Positions 45,447-54,325 of a stretch of DNA of 64,000 nucleotides are shown here, piece by piece. The first letter of the stretch is position 1. Each line of letters begins with the position of its first letter. Both the position numbers and the translations under genes were made by a program. Below the pieces are notes generated by a model. It was not told where the DNA came from and searched no databases. It worked only from the letters and a program-made list of their open reading frames with translations. This DNA comes from Rhizobium phaseoli. Its GTDB lineage: Bacteria; Pseudomonadota; Alphaproteobacteria; Rhizobiales; Rhizobiaceae. The stretch spans positions 1-64,000 of the forward strand of contig NZ_WUFT01000001.1 in the NCBI RefSeq assembly GCF_010668805.1, read 5' to 3'.

Positions 45447-47783
45447 TCACTGGCCCATGATCAGATCGAGCAGCGTTGTGCGCCGCGGCTGGACGGACGA
45501 GGTTGTCGGCGGCGCCCCGACATCGCCCGGTGGAACCATGCCCTCGTAGCCTGAACCGCCGCCTTCGGCAATGTCTCCAGGCGGAACCGGGCCGTTACCG
45601 GAGGTCGCCGGCTGCTGTCGGGCAGGCGCTTGCGGATAGCGGTTTGCATTGTCGTTGCCGCCGAAGACGCCGGAAATGATCCCGCCGATCGTCGACGGCG
45701 ACGCTTCGGCCGTCATCGGCTGTCCGCTGCCCGATTGTCCAGCGCCCGGCGCCGATTGCGCCATCGGCTGACCATTGTTCGGATCGGCGATCAACTGGCC
45801 GTTGCCGAAGAGTGGCGCCGGCGAAAGACCCTTGTGGGCGGCGACCATGAATTCCTTCCAGGCCTTGGCGGGCAAGCCGCCGCCGGTCACCTTCTTCATC
45901 GGCTTGCCGTCATCATTGCCGAACCAAACCCCCGTGGTGAGGTTGCTGGTGAAGCCGACGAAGAGCGCGTCGCGCGAATTCTGCGTCGTGCCGGTCTTTC
46001 CTGCCGCCTGCCAGCCGGGGATCTTGGCGCTCTTGCCGGTGCCGTTGTCGATCACGCCCATCATCATCGCATCCATTTCGGCGACGATCTGCTCGGACAG
46101 CACACGCGGCGGGCTGTCATAGGTATTTTCGTAGAGAACCTTGCCTTCGGCGGTCGTCACCCGCCGGATGACGTGCGGCGTCGCCTTGTAGCCGCCATTC
46201 ATGAAGGCGGCATAGGAGGCGGTGAGTTCCATCAGCGAGACCTCGGACGTGCCGAGCGCGATCGAGGCGTTCGGCTGCAGCTCGCTTTCGATGCCGAGCC
46301 GGTGGGCAAGCTTGATCACCTGATCCGGCCCGTCATACATCACCAGCTGGGCGGCCACCGTGTTCAGCGACTTGGCAAGTGCGGTGGCCAGCGTCACTTC
46401 GCCATTGTATTTCTTCTCGTAATTTTCGGGCGTCCAGTCGCCGATCCGGATCGGCGCGTCATTGAACACCGAATAGGGCGTCAGCCCCTTCTCGAGTGCG
46501 GCAGCATAGACGAAGGGCTTGAACGAGGAGCCCGGCTGGCGCTTGGCCTTGACGGCGCGGTTGAACTGGCTCGTCGCATAGTCTCTGCCGCCGACGAGTG
46601 CCCGGATCGCACCGGTGCCGTCGATCGACACCAGGGCCGCCTGCGAAGCGTCGAGCTTCCCGCCCTCCTTGTCGAGCACGTCGACCAGCGATTGCTCGGC
46701 TTTCTTTTCCAGCGACTTGTCGATGGTCGTATCGACGATCACGTCTTCCTTGACGTCGCCGATCAGGCCCGGCAGTTCGTCCATCACCATGTCGGCGACG
46801 TAGTGTCCGGCCCCTGACCAATAGCTCTTGGCCGAAGCCGGGGTCTGCGACATCGCGGTCTTGACTTCGGAATCGGTAATGAAGCCCTGCTCGCGCATTG
46901 CCGCAAGCACAAGCTGGGCACGCGCATTCGCGGCTTCCGGGTCGCGGGCCGGCGACAGTCGCGACGGCGCCTTGAGCAGGCCGGCAAGCACCGCGGCCTC
47001 GCCGAGGTTCACGTCACGCGCCGATTTATTGAAATAACGGCGTGAAGCCGCCTCGACGCCATAGGCGTTCGATCCGAAGAACACCCGGTTGAGATACATC
47101 GCAAGGATCTGGTCCTTGGTGTATTTCTGCTCCAGCCAGAGTGACAGCAGCACCTCCTGCACCTTGCGTTCCAGCGTCCTTTCAGGCGAAAGGAAGAGGT
47201 TCTTGGCAAGCTGCTGCGTCAGCGTCGAGCCACCCTGCACCATGTGGCCGGCCGTGAAATTGGTCACGATCGCCCGCCCGAGACCAAGCGGATCGACGCC
47301 GAAATGCGAATAGAAACGCCGATCCTCGATGGCGATGACGGCTTCCGGAATATAGGGCGACATGTTTTCGAGCGGCAGCGCTTCGCCGCCGGTGGCGCCG
47401 CGATTGGCGATGACGCTGCCGTCGACGGCGGTGATCTTGACGTTCGGCGGCCGTTCCGGGATCGCCCATGTGCTGGCGCTCGGCATGCGCGAGCCATAAT
47501 AGACGACAAGCCCGGCAACGCCGATGCCGGCCCAGATGAACAGCACGACGCACCAGTAGATCACCCGGCGCAGGAAGCCGAAAAAGCCGCCACCTTCGCG
47601 CTCCCGCGGCTCGCGCCGGCGCCGCGGGGCAGGGCGCTCCGGCGGCTTGGAGCCGCCGCGCCGTGGAGATCGGCTTCCGGCAATGCGATCGTCGGCATCG
47701 AGCGAAAATGCGTCATCGTCGCGCGCCGGGCGGCCGTTGAAGGACGGTTCGATTCTATCGCCTGATCTGCTTCTGCCTGCCAT
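45447..47783 (-). CDS. Class A penicillin-binding protein (PBP1A family)
   Basis: A 778-residue bifunctional peptidoglycan synthase. A basic, Arg/Pro-rich cytoplasmic tail (residues 1-70) precedes one membrane helix (about 75-97). The glycosyltransferase domain has EDRRFYSHFGVDP and GGSTLTQQLAKNLFL near 155-205; the transpeptidase domain has the catalytic Ser in PGSSFKPF (about 428), SLN (about 484) and KTGTT (about 614). The last 120 residues are Gly/Pro/Gln-rich and low in complexity. ATG 47783 is preferred; ATG 47831 would add 16 residues. Which named rhizobial paralogue it is cannot be decided. Confidence 0.93.
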   Translation of the reverse strand: MAGRSRSGDRIEPSFNGRPARDDDAFSLDADDRIAGSRSPRRGGSKPPERPAPRRRREPREREGGGFFGFLRRVIYWCVVLFIWAGIGVAGLVVYYGSRMPSASTWAIPERPPNVKITAVDGSVIANRGATGGEALPLENMSPYIPEAVIAIEDRRFYSHFGVDPLGLGRAIVTNFTAGHMVQGGSTLTQQLAKNLFLSPERTLERKVQEVLLSLWLEQKYTKDQILAMYLNRVFFGSNAYGVEAASRRYFNKSARDVNLGEAAVLAGLLKAPSRLSPARDPEAANARAQLVLAAMREQGFITDSEVKTAMSQTPASAKSYWSGAGHYVADMVMDELPGLIGDVKEDVIVDTTIDKSLEKKAEQSLVDVLDKEGGKLDASQAALVSIDGTGAIRALVGGRDYATSQFNRAVKAKRQPGSSFKPFVYAAALEKGLTPYSVFNDAPIRIGDWTPENYEKKYNGEVTLATALAKSLNTVAAQLVMYDGPDQVIKLAHRLGIESELQPNASIALGTSEVSLMELTASYAAFMNGGYKATPHVIRRVTTAEGKVLYENTYDSPPRVLSEQIVAEMDAMMMGVIDNGTGKSAKIPGWQAAGKTGTTQNSRDALFVGFTSNLTTGVWFGNDDGKPMKKVTGGGLPAKAWKEFMVAAHKGLSPAPLFGNGQLIADPNNGQPMAQSAPGAGQSGSGQPMTAEASPSTIGGIISGVFGGNDNANRYPQAPARQQPATSGNGPVPPGDIAEGGGSGYEGMVPPGDVGAPPTTSSVQPRRTTLLDLIMGQ

Positions 47784-47981
47784 CGCCGACCGGTCACACC
47801 CCATGTTCGATCGCGAAGCGTGACTTCGCACAACGGCACTCTTGCAGGCGCCGTCACCCGACTGAACTGTAAATGCGGCGATTTAACGGGGTGTTAATTA
47901 TGGAAAGCAAAGCAGAACGCGGCGATAAAGCGCTTCGGGTCGTTCCGGCTTTTTACGCTGCGCTTTAACTCTTTCATTTAC

Positions 47982-48026
47982 GCATGTCGTTATCCCAAAA
48001 CCGCTGCACACTTTTGGGCGACATGC
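47982..48026 (-). repeat. Rhizobial palindromic repeat, copy 4
   Basis: A 45-base unit starting GCATGTCGTTATCCCAAAAC and ending GGGCGACATGC, nine bases beyond the stop of the small gene at 48035. Orientation is the same as copy 3. Confidence 0.8.
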
Positions 48027-48034
48027 ATTGGCGC

Positions 48035-48256
48035 TCAGAACTGGCGGGCCTCGTAATCGTCGAGCGTTTCCGGATCCTGCTTATATTCCCATTCGCCCAG
48101 ATGAAAGCGACGCCAGATCTGGCCGGAAGGGTTGAGGTTCGCCCCATCGGTAAGTCGCACAGGAAGGAGTGGGTTGTGTTTGTGCCAGACGGTAACATCT
48201 ATCGCGGCTGCCCGAGCGCCGAAAAGCCCCAGGAAAGCCAAGTAGTCTTGCGTCAT
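48035..48256 (-). CDS. Small protein of unknown function
   Basis: A 73-residue protein I cannot assign. It has a short N-terminal hydrophobic segment (YLAFLGLFGARAAAIDVTVW, not long enough to be confident of a membrane helix) and a polar C-terminal part rich in Trp, Asp and Glu (RRFHLGEWEYKQDPETLDDY). ATG 48256 has a GAGG about ten bases upstream. Composition and codon use look coding. It is flanked by a palindromic repeat on its 3' side. Confidence 0.55.
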   Translation of the reverse strand: MTQDYLAFLGLFGARAAAIDVTVWHKHNPLLPVRLTDGANLNPSGQIWRRFHLGEWEYKQDPETLDDYEARQF

Positions 48257-48529
48257 CAGGGTCCAGCCTCGAACGGATCAAAATCGATCCGACGTCTCAA
48301 AACTGCAACAAAGAATCCCGCAAGACAAGAGCATCAAGCGTGCTCTCAGATCAAATTGTCGGTGGCTTTGTTGCAAGCAGGGATGTCAGTCATGGCGACT
48401 GTCAAAAAATCTCACTTTCGACGGGACGGAGCAAAGCCGCCGGATGATTTTTATCGGCGTTGCGCCGAAATGCGTGCGCCGCACATCTTCTGTCTGGTCG
48501 GTGGAACTAATAGGCTCCGCGATGGTTTA
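48257..48529. other. Intergenic sequence upstream of candidate sRNA
   Basis: About 270 bases without a supported gene. It would hold the promoter of the small RNA at about 48530, but I could not identify a good -35/-10 pair by eye. Confidence 0.4.
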
Positions 48530-48645
48530 GAATGACGCGGGACAACCCCTCACGTCCCGCGCCCGGATCGGCCGTCTCCCCTCAACACGCGCCGATCGAC
48601 ATCAGGCCCGGTGCATCCCTCTCGGGAGCGCCGGGCTTTTTTTGA
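48530..48645 (+). ncRNA. Candidate trans-acting small RNA with CCCCUCA loops
   Basis: Three hairpins follow one another. Hairpin 1 (48536-48561): CGCGGGAC/GTCCCGCG, an 8-bp stem with loop AACCCCTCAC. Hairpin 2 (48566-48597): GATCGGC/GCCGATC plus an inner CGT/ACG, loop CTCCCCTCAAC. Hairpin 3 (48606-48636): a 9-bp GC stem with one G-U, topped by TCCC/GGGA, followed by seven Ts, a textbook intrinsic terminator. Both flanking genes are on the minus strand, so nothing else explains a plus-strand terminator here. CCCCTCA in both loops is complementary to Shine-Dalgarno-like TGAGGGG, as in anti-SD small RNAs known from alphaproteobacteria. The 5' end is approximate and transcription is inferred. Confidence 0.6.
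48606..48643 (+). terminator. Intrinsic terminator of the candidate sRNA
   Basis: GCCCGGTGC (48606-48614) pairs with GCGCCGGGC (48628-48636); an inner TCCC-TCTC-GGGA completes the hairpin, and seven Ts follow on the plus strand. Confidence 0.88.
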
Positions 48646-48705
48646 TTGTTCACCGGCGGCCGGGAAAACCTCGAAAGGGACTGTGCTGCGGCCGCCCTTC
48701 CTATC

Positions 48706-49392
48706 TTATTGGTCGCAGGAGGGATCGCCGGGTCGGCAATCGAAATTCCTGCGATCGGGCCTGCGATCCCCATCTCTCCGTTCGTCCCGTCGATTGTCGT
48801 CGCGTCCGTCCTGGTCGCCATTTCGGTTGCGCCAGTCTCTGTCGCGATCCCGATTGCGCCCATCTCGGTCGCCGTCTCGGTTGCGATCCCCGTCGCGCCA
48901 GTTCCGATCGCGATCCCGGTTGTCTTGATCGCGATTGTCGCGATCCCGAATGTCGCGATCCCGATTGTCGCGGTCGCTGTAATAGTCGTCCGGGCCGCGG
49001 CTCCAGCGGTCGCGCTGGCGATAGAAATCGCGGTTGCGGTAGTAGCGATCCCAATAATTGTCGACGCTGAAGCGGATGACCGGGATGCCGAGCGGACGGT
49101 AATATTGCGGACCGACATAGATACGGCGCTGCTGGTAGAGAGCCTGCACATATTGGCCGGAGACCCAGCCGCGGCCGCCGTAGAACTCAACGTCGCACCA
49201 GTTGACGTCGGAAAGGCAGCCGCGGATCTCGACGGAAGAACCGGCGGGTATGACCGCGACGGCGGGATATCGGGTGCTCGGACCGGCGCGCATGTTGACG
49301 TTCGCCGTCGAATAGCCTTCGGCAGCCTGCGCGATCACAGGCGCCAGCAGGAACAGGCCGGCCGCGGCGATTTTAGCAAACAGATTTTTCAC
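48706..49392 (-). CDS. Exported SH3 domain protein with Asp/Arg-repeat tail
   Basis: A 228-residue protein. A signal peptide (KIAAAGLFLLAPVIAQA) precedes a bacterial SH3 domain (residues 27-80: YSTANVNMRAGPSTRYPAVA, WCDVEFYGGRGWV) and a Tyr-rich link (PQYYRPLGIPVIRF). From about residue 125 the chain is an almost pure Asp/Arg/Asn repeat (NRDRDxRD-like units), ending DCRPGDPSCDQ. Such charged tails are probably disordered, and the periplasmic SH3 domain may bind peptidoglycan. GTG 49392 is chosen for its GAGGAG site ten bases upstream; an ATG at 49452 is less likely. Confidence 0.8.
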   Translation of the reverse strand: MKNLFAKIAAAGLFLLAPVIAQAAEGYSTANVNMRAGPSTRYPAVAVIPAGSSVEIRGCLSDVNWCDVEFYGGRGWVSGQYVQALYQQRRIYVGPQYYRPLGIPVIRFSVDNYWDRYYRNRDFYRQRDRWSRGPDDYYSDRDNRDRDIRDRDNRDQDNRDRDRNWRDGDRNRDGDRDGRNRDRDRDWRNRNGDQDGRDDNRRDERRDGDRRPDRRNFDCRPGDPSCDQ

Positions 49393-49769
49393 GCTTTTTT
49401 CACTCCTCGCAGGCGTAGTTTGGGGCAGCACCTGGCTGCGCTTGCCCGGCATATGCCATCTGAAACGACAAGGTTAAGCGACGCCCGCACGTCTGAGACC
49501 GTCATCATTATCCTTGCCTTTCAATGGCTTATATGCTGGCTGCGATGAACGTAGCTTGAACGGGGAAATTGTTGCCGACGCCTCGAACCCGTGCAGTGCT
49601 TCGGATAATCCGGCGATCCCAGCGCTCCGTGCGACGTTAACGATCCGTTAACCTTTCGGAGGCAGTCTGACTGCTATACCCGCTTCTCATTGACCACGGA
49701 TGAACTGGCACTGAGCAAGCGTATGACGAAAGGCCGGTTTTAACCGGCCTTTTTGTTATTGCGTTTCCC
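49393..49769. other. Intergenic region upstream of the SH3 protein gene
   Basis: 377 bases with the SH3 gene promoter on one side and the hairpin at 49729-49756 on the other. No convincing coding frame is present. Confidence 0.45.
49729..49756. terminator. Intrinsic terminator
   Basis: AAAGGCCGGTT (49729-49739) pairs with AACCGGCCTTT (49742-49752); the plus strand continues TTTTTGTTATT. It lies 13 bases past the minus-strand M20 peptidase stop but has its better T run on the plus strand, so it may work both ways or end an unknown plus-strand transcript. Confidence 0.75.
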
Positions 49770-51158
49770 TCAGGCGGCGAGCGCCTGGAGAATCCGGACC
49801 CAGGAACGGATACCCTTGTGGTAGGAGACAAGCTCGTATTTCTCGTTCGGCGAATGGATGCGGTCATCGCTGAGGCCGAAGCCGACGAGCAGCGATTCCA
49901 TGCCGAGCATCTTCTGGAAGTCGCCGACGATCGGGATCGAGCCGCCCATGCCGATGACGATGGCGGGTTTCGGCCACTCGTCGGAGAGCGCGGTCTTCGC
50001 TTTGGTCAGAACGGGCGAATCATAGGAGAGATGAATCGCCGGCGAGCCGCCATGCGGATGGAACTCGACCGAGCAATCGGCCGGAATCTTCGAGCGGACA
50101 TAGCTGCGGAAAGCCTCGCGGATGGCGGCCGGATCCTGCGTGCCGACGAGGCGGAACGAAACCTTCGCCGAAGCCTTGGCGGCGATCACCGTCTTGAAGC
50201 CTTCGCCGGTATATCCGCCCCAGATGCCGTTGATTTCGGCGGTCGGCCGCGCCCAAGTGAGTTCGAGCACCGAACGGCCCTTTTCGCCCGAGGGAACGGA
50301 AAGGCCGACTTCGCCGAGAAAGCTCTCGGCGGTCTTGCCCAGCGTCTCCCATGACGCCTTGATGTTTTCAGGGGTTTCCTCGACGCCGTCGTAGAAGCCG
50401 TCGAGCGTGATGCGGCCGGTCTCGTCATGCAGGCCGGCGAGAGCCTCGACGAGAATATGGATCGGGTTGGCGGCAGCGCCTCCGAACAGACCGGAATGCA
50501 GGTCGCGATCGGCGGCCGTCACGGTTACTTCCTCGCCGACAAGGCCGCGCAGTGCGGCGGCGATCGCCGGCGTGTCGCGGTCCCACATGCCGGTATCGCA
50601 GACCAGCGCATAGTCGGCCTTGAGCTCGGCGGCATTGGCTTCGAGGAAGGGTTTCAGCGACGGCGAACCGGATTCTTCCTCGCCCTCGAAGAGGATGGTG
50701 ACGCGGCAGGGAAGCGCGCCGTGAATCTCCTTATAGGCGCGGCAGGCCTCGAGGAACGTCATCAACTGGCCCTTGTCGTCGGACGTGCCGCGGCCGGTCA
50801 GGATCTTGCGGCCGTCGCCGACATCCTTGATCGATGGCTCGAAGGGGTCGTTTTCCCAAAGCTCGATCGGGTCGACCGGCTGAACGTCGTAATGGCCATA
50901 GAACAGAACGTGCGGCGCCTCGGTGGACGCGCCGGCATGATGGGCGACCACCATAGGATGGCCAGGAGTGTCGCGCACCGAGGCTTCGAAGCCGAGTGTC
51001 TGGAGGTAGACGACGAGCCATTCTGCGGCCTTGCGGCATTCGGCCTTGTAGGCGGGATCGGTGGAAATCGACTGGATGCGCAGCAGTTCGAACAGTTTTT
51101 CGAGGCTTGATGAAAGGTTCTGATCCGCGCGCGAAAGCACCGGTTGTATATCGGTCAT
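49770..51158 (-). CDS. M20 family metallopeptidase (dipeptidase-like)
   Basis: A 462-residue di-zinc hydrolase of the ArgE/DapE/carboxypeptidase group. Metal ligands are recognisable: His and Asp in LFYGHYDVQPVDP (about residue 87), Asp in TGRGTSDDKGQ (about 120) and the catalytic Glu pair in FEGEEESGSPS (about 154); a final His ligand is probably in the C-terminal part. A dimerisation domain occupies about 200-345. The sequence fits broad-specificity dipeptidases best. ATG 51158 has AAGGAG eight bases upstream. Confidence 0.9.
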   Translation of the reverse strand: MTDIQPVLSRADQNLSSSLEKLFELLRIQSISTDPAYKAECRKAAEWLVVYLQTLGFEASVRDTPGHPMVVAHHAGASTEAPHVLFYGHYDVQPVDPIELWENDPFEPSIKDVGDGRKILTGRGTSDDKGQLMTFLEACRAYKEIHGALPCRVTILFEGEEESGSPSLKPFLEANAAELKADYALVCDTGMWDRDTPAIAAALRGLVGEEVTVTAADRDLHSGLFGGAAANPIHILVEALAGLHDETGRITLDGFYDGVEETPENIKASWETLGKTAESFLGEVGLSVPSGEKGRSVLELTWARPTAEINGIWGGYTGEGFKTVIAAKASAKVSFRLVGTQDPAAIREAFRSYVRSKIPADCSVEFHPHGGSPAIHLSYDSPVLTKAKTALSDEWPKPAIVIGMGGSIPIVGDFQKMLGMESLLVGFGLSDDRIHSPNEKYELVSYHKGIRSWVRILQALAA

Positions 51159-51379
51159 TTTCGACTCCTTTTCGAAATTTGGCCGGACGATAGACCAAAC
51201 CGGGAAAGCAGGCGAGGCGGAAAACGTAAAAATCAGGGGCGCACGCAAGCGTGCTGAAGTGACGGGGATCGGTCTTATGGAGGGCCGCCACACGATAATA
51301 AAGAAAGACCTAATTCAATTTACAGTTAATTAGCACAACCTAAATAGCATCGGCCAAAACCAGCTGTTCGGGGGCGCAG

Positions 51380-53764
51380 ATGTTTTCGGTCATTGCATGT
51401 ATTCGCGACAATCACGATTGGCGGCTGGTCGTGGTGGCCGCCGCGGTCTGCCTAGTTGGCGTCATGGCGGCGATGCTGCTGTATTCCCGTGCCCAGGACT
51501 GCGACGCCGGACGCCGCAAGCTCTGGATCGGCGCGTCGGGCTTTGCCTTCGGCACCGGCGTATGGGCAACGCACTTCATCGCGATGCTCGCTTATGACGG
51601 CGGCACGCCGATCAGCTACGCGCTCGACCCGACGCTGCTTTCCTTTCTCCTTTCGGTGGTCGGCTCATGGGTGGCGATCCTCGCCGCTTCGCAACGTGAG
51701 GCAAGATTTTCCTCCATCCGCGGCGGCGTTCTGATGGCGTTCGGCATCGCTTCCATGCATCTGACCGGCATGCAGGCGATCGAAGCGCAGGCGGTTATCC
51801 TCTACGATCCTCTGATGACACTGACGGCGGTCCTTGCCGGAATGCTTCTGTCGAGCGCCGCTTTCCATATCTTTTTCAGCCTGAAGGGGATGAGGCGTCT
51901 CCTCACCTCATCGCTGGTCTTCGTCCTCGCCATCTGCACTCTTCATTTCATTTCGATGGGCAGCATTACGCTCGTGCCGGACCCCGGCATGGAGGTTCCC
52001 ACATCGGTTCTCGACACGAGGGTGCTTGCGGCGATCGTCGTGGTGGCGGCGACGGCTCTTATCCTGGTCGCACTTGCCGTGGTCTTCGTCCAAAGCCATC
52101 TGACGGATCTGCGCGGGCTTGCCAATGCCTCGCAGGAGGGGCTGCTGATCCTGCGCGAAGGCCGGATCATCGATGCCAACGAGCGGTTCCAGGCCCTATC
52201 AGGCTGGAAGCTTGCCGATCTCGCGGGCAAGGCGCCCTCGGATGTGCTGACGGTCGTTCAGGGACCCCGGGAGAACCGGCCGGGCGAGACACTGCTGAAC
52301 AGCCGCACCGGTCGAGAGATTGCCGTAGAAGCGACCTCCAGCAAGATCGTTTATCGTGGCCGCAATTGCGAGGTGCTGGCGGTGCGCGATCTCACCGAGC
52401 GCAAGCAGGCCGAAGAGATGATCGAGCATCTCGCCCACCACGACGTGCTCACTGATCTGCCGAACAGGTCGCTGTTCGACACTCGCATCCGGCAGGCGCT
52501 GCAGGTGGCGGAACGAAAGAACACCGAGGTGGCGCTGTTCTGTCTCGACCTCGATCGATTCAAGGCCGTCAATGACATCTTCGGCCACGCTGAAGGCGAC
52601 CGCATTCTCCGCAAGGTTGCCTCTATCCTGCGCCGGGTGGCCGGTGAGAGCGATACGATCGCCCGGCTCGGCGGCGACGAATTCGCTATCATCCAGTCTG
52701 CTGGGCAGCAGCCGGCGTCGGCGCAAAAGCTTGCGGCTGATATCATCGACGAATTCGCCGCCGAGATGGACACGGCCCGTGACCCCACAGCCGTCGGCGT
52801 CAGCCTCGGCATCGCACTCTATCCAAGAGATGGGAGCACGGCCGAAGAACTCTGCAACAATGCCGATACCGCACTCTACCGCGTCAAGCATGACGGTCGC
52901 GGCAGGGCCTGTTTCTTCGACGCGGAAATGGACGAAGCGGCGCGGAACCGCCGCCAGATCGAAAGCGACCTGCGCCACGCGATCATCCGCAACCAACTCC
53001 ATGTCAACTATCAGCCGATCCTCAATGCGCGGAGCGGCGAGATCAGCGGCTACGAGGCCTTGATGCGCTGGCACCGGCCGGGCCACGGCATGACCGAGCC
53101 CGACATTTTCATCCCCGTCGCCGAGGAAAGCGGTTCGATCGTTCAGCTCGGCGAATGGATATTGCGGCAGGCCTGCATGGAGGCCGCGCGCTGGCCCCAG
53201 CCGCTGACGATTGCAGTCAATGTTTCACCGGTGCAGTTCATGCTGCCCAACCTGTGCGAGCGGATCGAGGCGGTGCTTGCCGAGACCGGGCTCGCACCCG
53301 ATCGGCTGGAGCTCGAGATCACCGAGGCAGCCCTGATCCGCGATCGCGACCGGGTAATGGCAATGCTGCAGCGCCTGCGAAGGTTGGGGGTGCACATTGT
53401 CATGGACGATTTCGGCACCGGCTACTCTTCGCTTTCGAACCTGCGCTCGTTTCCTTTCGACAAGATCAAGGTCGACCGCAGCTTCACCGGGGTGCTGGAG
53501 CATGACGCGGCGGCGCGATCGATCGTGCGCGCTATCATCGGTCTCGGCCACAGCCTCGGCATGCCCGTCGTCACCGAGGGTGTGGAAACGGAGATGCAGC
53601 GCCAGATCGTCGTCGAGGAAGGTTGCGCACAGGTGCAGGGCCTGTTGCTCGGCAAACCGGATATCGAGCCGAGCTTGAAGCCAGCCGTTAGTAAGAGCGT
53701 TCGGACGGAGCAGGCGGGACCCGGCATGTCGCCGCGACGGCGCACACGCCTTGTCAGCGAATAA
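51380..53764 (+). CDS. MHYT-PAS-GGDEF-EAL c-di-GMP turnover protein
   Basis: A 794-residue membrane protein. Seven helices with three MHYT-type motifs (ATHFIAM, SMHLTGM, TLHFISM) occupy residues 1-240 and may sense a gas or metal; a PAS domain covers about 245-340. The GGDEF domain (about 345-515) has the intact site RLGGDEFAII (about 432), but the inhibitory RxxD position reads GESD, so product inhibition is probably lost. The EAL domain (about 525-770) keeps YEALMRW, ELEITEAAL, DDFGTGYSS and VTEGVET, so both cyclase and phosphodiesterase activity are possible. The gene is monocistronic; target process unknown. Confidence 0.93.
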   Translation: MFSVIACIRDNHDWRLVVVAAAVCLVGVMAAMLLYSRAQDCDAGRRKLWIGASGFAFGTGVWATHFIAMLAYDGGTPISYALDPTLLSFLLSVVGSWVAILAASQREARFSSIRGGVLMAFGIASMHLTGMQAIEAQAVILYDPLMTLTAVLAGMLLSSAAFHIFFSLKGMRRLLTSSLVFVLAICTLHFISMGSITLVPDPGMEVPTSVLDTRVLAAIVVVAATALILVALAVVFVQSHLTDLRGLANASQEGLLILREGRIIDANERFQALSGWKLADLAGKAPSDVLTVVQGPRENRPGETLLNSRTGREIAVEATSSKIVYRGRNCEVLAVRDLTERKQAEEMIEHLAHHDVLTDLPNRSLFDTRIRQALQVAERKNTEVALFCLDLDRFKAVNDIFGHAEGDRILRKVASILRRVAGESDTIARLGGDEFAIIQSAGQQPASAQKLAADIIDEFAAEMDTARDPTAVGVSLGIALYPRDGSTAEELCNNADTALYRVKHDGRGRACFFDAEMDEAARNRRQIESDLRHAIIRNQLHVNYQPILNARSGEISGYEALMRWHRPGHGMTEPDIFIPVAEESGSIVQLGEWILRQACMEAARWPQPLTIAVNVSPVQFMLPNLCERIEAVLAETGLAPDRLELEITEAALIRDRDRVMAMLQRLRRLGVHIVMDDFGTGYSSLSNLRSFPFDKIKVDRSFTGVLEHDAAARSIVRAIIGLGHSLGMPVVTEGVETEMQRQIVVEEGCAQVQGLLLGKPDIEPSLKPAVSKSVRTEQAGPGMSPRRRTRLVSE

Positions 53765-53783
53765 TCTCAGCGAATAATCCCGG

Positions 53784-54215
53784 TCAGAGCGCCTTGGCGT
53801 TTTCCAGAAGCCGGCGGATATATTCAAGTGTCAGCTCGCGCTCGAAAACCCGAAAACCTTTAAACAGCGCAAGGTCGGCCTCACGCGCGGTCTCGATCGC
53901 CTCGGCCTCCATGGCGCTGGCCTTCGGCGTCAGGAACAGCAGTTGTGCCCGCTTGTCGGATGGATGCGGCCGGCGTTCGATCAACCCGTCGCGGACCATG
54001 CGCGAAAGCGTGTTGGCCATGGTCGCCTGCTCGATATCGACCCGCTCGAGAAGCTGTTTCTGGGTCAGCCCGTCTTCGGCCCAGAGTTCCAGCAGAATGG
54101 GGAACTGGCCCGGAGAAAAACCGAGCCCGACCGCGCGCTGGTGCAGCGAGCGGGCAAAACCCTTCGCCAGCTGGCTGGCAAGGTAGGCTCCCGAATCCAT
54201 GCGGTTAAATCCCAT
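53784..54215 (-). CDS. MarR family transcriptional regulator
   Basis: A 143-residue winged-helix regulator. The HTH lies near residues 50-95 (GLTQKQLLERVDIEQATMANTLSRMVRDGLIERR, described as positions 50-83) and the wing near 84-95 (RPHPSDKRAQLLFLT). Flanking helices form the dimer interface. Ligand and targets are unknown; MarR proteins often repress themselves and a neighbour. ATG 54215 is used; ATG 54200 would remove five residues. Its stop is 19 bases from the convergent MHYT-PAS-GGDEF-EAL gene. Confidence 0.87.
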   Translation of the reverse strand: MGFNRMDSGAYLASQLAKGFARSLHQRAVGLGFSPGQFPILLELWAEDGLTQKQLLERVDIEQATMANTLSRMVRDGLIERRPHPSDKRAQLLFLTPKASAMEAEAIETAREADLALFKGFRVFERELTLEYIRRLLENAKAL

Positions 54216-54325
54216 GATTGCAAGTTAGGCTCAAAACCATGCCGGAGACAATGCAGCAAATCGCATGCGATGCTTCAAAATATGCAAGCCACGATAATAA
54301 TTTCGAGTGCCTGGGAAAAACAAAA

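Noticed and set aside
48646..49548. A 300-codon plus-strand frame with Val/Ile/Ala/Pro repeats
   Set aside because: It is the reverse reading of the Asp/Arg repeat of the SH3 protein; its repeats are a consequence of that tract, although it superficially resembles a membrane protein.
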